The translations under genes and the position numbers were made by a program. Source: Candidatus Brocadia sinica JPN1 (GTDB taxonomy: Bacteria; Planctomycetota; Brocadiia; Brocadiales; Brocadiaceae). From it: DNA of 64,000 nt. Shown piece after piece: positions 63,301 to 64,000 of the stretch. The notes beneath the pieces were generated by a model, which had not been told where the DNA came from, searched no databases, and saw only the letters and a list, made by a program, of their open reading frames with translations. The stretch lies in NCBI RefSeq assembly GCF_000949635.1, contig NZ_BAFN01000001.1, positions 558,001 to 622,000 on the forward strand. Direction: 5' to 3'. Positions within the stretch are counted from its first letter, which is position 1. Each line of letters starts with the position of its first letter.

Positions 63301-64000
63301 GAAAAATACACAAAGGAGGGACGTGAATTGATTGTACATACGGTTAAAACTCCAATAAGAGATGAAAGGGGCGAAATAATAGGCATATTAGGTGTTTTCT
63401 GGGATGTTACCGAAAAGGTGGCATTGCAGATGGAGGCTATACGCTCCCGACATCTGGTATCGTTGGGTGAACTGGCGGCAGGTGTGGCTCATGAGATCAA
63501 CAACCCCATAACGGGTATCATCAACTGTGCCCAGATACTGGTCAACAAAAGTCATAAAGGGAGCAGAGAAAATGACGTTGCTCATCGAATTGTAAAAGAA
63601 GGGTACCGCATAGCCAATATAGTAAAGAGTCTTCTCTATTTTGCCAGGCCAACTGACAGGAAAGAGCAAAGGAGCGCTGTTCACGTACGTGAAATATTGT
63701 CTGATACGCTCGTTCTGATAGAGGCACAATTAAGAAAGGATAGTATTAAATTAACTCTGAATATTCCCGAAGAACTAACCAGGATAATAGTATACCCTCA
63801 GCAGATTCAGCAGGTCTTTTTAAATATCATAAGTAACGCGCGGTATGCCTTGAATTGTAAATATCCAGGAAAACATGACAGAAAAATCCTTGAGATTCGA
63901 GCTGAAGAAGTAACCATGAAGAATTGTCCCTCCGTAAAGGTTGCCTTTTATGATCAGGGCACCGGTATACCTGCCAATATCTTAGATAAGGTAATGAATC
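60337..64000 (+). CDS. Multidomain sensor histidine kinase (3' end beyond window)
   Basis: Open over 1221 codons to the window edge. Membrane segment near residues 8-28, extracytoplasmic sensor domain, second helix at about 195-215, then a HAMP domain (YIVLPLQQMAGITLDIARGDLTRTVKVYSKDEIGQLS), GAF at about 290-450, a coiled stretch, PAS at about 500-610 ending DITERQ, second PAS ending DITEQKR, second GAF, third PAS ending DVTEKVA. HisKA follows with phosphoacceptor His1052 in AAGVAHEINNP. The ATPase domain begins with the N-box (FLNIISNARYAL) and G1 (DQGTGIP). The response regulator is not in view. Coupled to the substrate-binding gene upstream. Confidence 0.93.
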   Translation, partial: MIGIRTKLILFMSSLVIIIGTFSCLFFLIHAKRQQEEALKSFGTSLVMLLAQDIEVKHALSYSQHAFLDTPVKRIKALDREGEIAYLRISGIHSVLSEEKAPWLDIEMKEIPAGKGSQNLGILLTDCILASSREAFYDFSVPVLETAFSEEVFAAQVLEIIPVKTRQYTLGFVQIGLSPDKLNKRIHKILWRSVIPMGLIIILGGISITIFLTKYIVLPLQQMAGITLDIARGDLTRTVKVYSKDEIGQLSMNFNHMTHSLKISYDELKQEIAERKRTEALLKYRARIEELLATISTYFINLAPDEVDIGINRALKMIGEFAGVDRSYVFLYSDGEEKMDNSHEWCAEGIQPQKENLKGVPVHHFPWGMEKLRQFETIHIPRVSELSDCANAERELLQSQDIQSLVIVPMIYGGSTVGLLGFDSVRRETAWTSEDITMLKMVAEIFVNALEHKRMEEMLRKANSELEMRVLERTVELSNANELLKEEIAEHKKAKDELRKYEILISEISDLPYICDASGNVLFVNRTFKKLTGHKPEEFIGKPFAPLFDEENLKKAMDFYARTLNGESLEFELLFKDTGILCEYKNLPLRDENGNIIGVIGIARDITERQRMINALRQAKVYAENLIETANVMVVGLDVMGNIQIFNKAAEEITGYKKVEVRGKNWFEIIGPRDKHPHVWLDFTKWQSGGQLIKAFENHIFTKSGRKRYISWQNSEVREQGKVTGTISFGIDITEQKRTKELVERMRLTAFVRDVGIALTEGNTLHEILRHCAEAIVNNLDAAFARIWTLNEEENVLELQASAGMYTHRNGSHSRIPVGKFKVGLIARERKPHLTNSVIDDPYISDKNWVKREGMVAFAGYPLVVQDRLVGVVAMFSRKSFSEFIFRALASASDIIALGIARKQGEETLRMSERKYRILLENLPQKIFYKDKNSIYVSCNENYARDLNIQPDEIVGKTDYDFFHKNLAEKYIADDRRIMRSGQTEDMEEKYTKEGRELIVHTVKTPIRDERGEIIGILGVFWDVTEKVALQMEAIRSRHLVSLGELAAGVAHEINNPITGIINCAQILVNKSHKGSRENDVAHRIVKEGYRIANIVKSLLYFARPTDRKEQRSAVHVREILSDTLVLIEAQLRKDSIKLTLNIPEELTRIIVYPQQIQQVFLNIISNARYALNCKYPGKHDRKILEIRAEEVTMKNCPSVKVAFYDQGTGIPANILDKVMN

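Overview
The window looks like a piece of chromosome from a Gram-negative, moderately AT-rich bacterium. lpxD and lpxI imply a lipid A outer membrane. LolA, a SurA-like chaperone, several lipoproteins, TrkH/TrkA and Mfd are ordinary housekeeping genes. The many TPR and lipoprotein genes, ISL3 and IS1595 transposases, the CoA-disulfide reductase-like enzyme, UbiA, and a type III PKS next to a B12-type radical SAM protein would suit an anammox-type planctomycete (Brocadiaceae). That assignment is inference from gene content; no rRNA or marker gene here proves it. No tRNA or rRNA was seen.

Layout. 1-5 kb: an ISL3 transposase tail, a CPBP protease, lpxD-lpxI, a beta-propeller protein and a UreH/NicO-like membrane protein. 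5-10 kb: minus-strand TPR and membrane genes, a decayed esterase lipoprotein and a large lipoprotein, the latter preceded by a probable GEMM (c-di-GMP-type) riboswitch and a terminator. 10-16 kb: CoA-disulfide reductase-rhodanese, a Cys-cluster protein, an MtaD-like amidohydrolase, a DUF2959-like protein and a frameshifted MTA phosphorylase.

16-34 kb is a type III-A CRISPR-Cas island read on the minus strand. It holds a six-repeat array, two cas2 and two cas1 genes (one cas1 apparently catalytically degenerate), cas6, two CARF-HEPN ribonuclease genes, a VapBC pair, csm5 (frameshifted), csm4, csm3, csm2, cas10/csm1, and a CARF protein with a winged-helix tail. The Cas10 GGDD palm is intact, so cyclic oligoadenylate signalling to the three CARF proteins is expected. 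Gaps of this island, but not the compact csm operon, are filled with short palindromes (arms 11, loop 3) accompanied by one intact and one decayed REP-associated tyrosine transposase. A 21-bp tandem half-site motif occurs three times, at the array leader, upstream of cas2/cas1 and upstream of csm1. It looks like a shared operator, and the CARF-winged-helix protein is the obvious candidate binder.

34-46 kb: HAD hydrolase and lolA; a TusA / DsrE / TusA-OsmC / core-MetE operon; an SMR exporter; ubiA; a wrecked phosphodiesterase; a SurA-like protein and mfd. 46-50 kb: a nucleoside deaminase, then the radical SAM-type III PKS pair. 49-54 kb: archaemetzincin, DUF72, an IS1595 transposase, a membrane protein and an HhH/Fe-S glycosylase-like protein. 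54-64 kb: a multi-pass membrane protein with DUF1858-like ends, trkH-trkA, a ParA ATPase, and a substrate-binding protein followed by a large PAS/GAF histidine kinase cut by the window edge. Several reading frames are broken, most often in homopolymers, so some lesions may be assembly errors.
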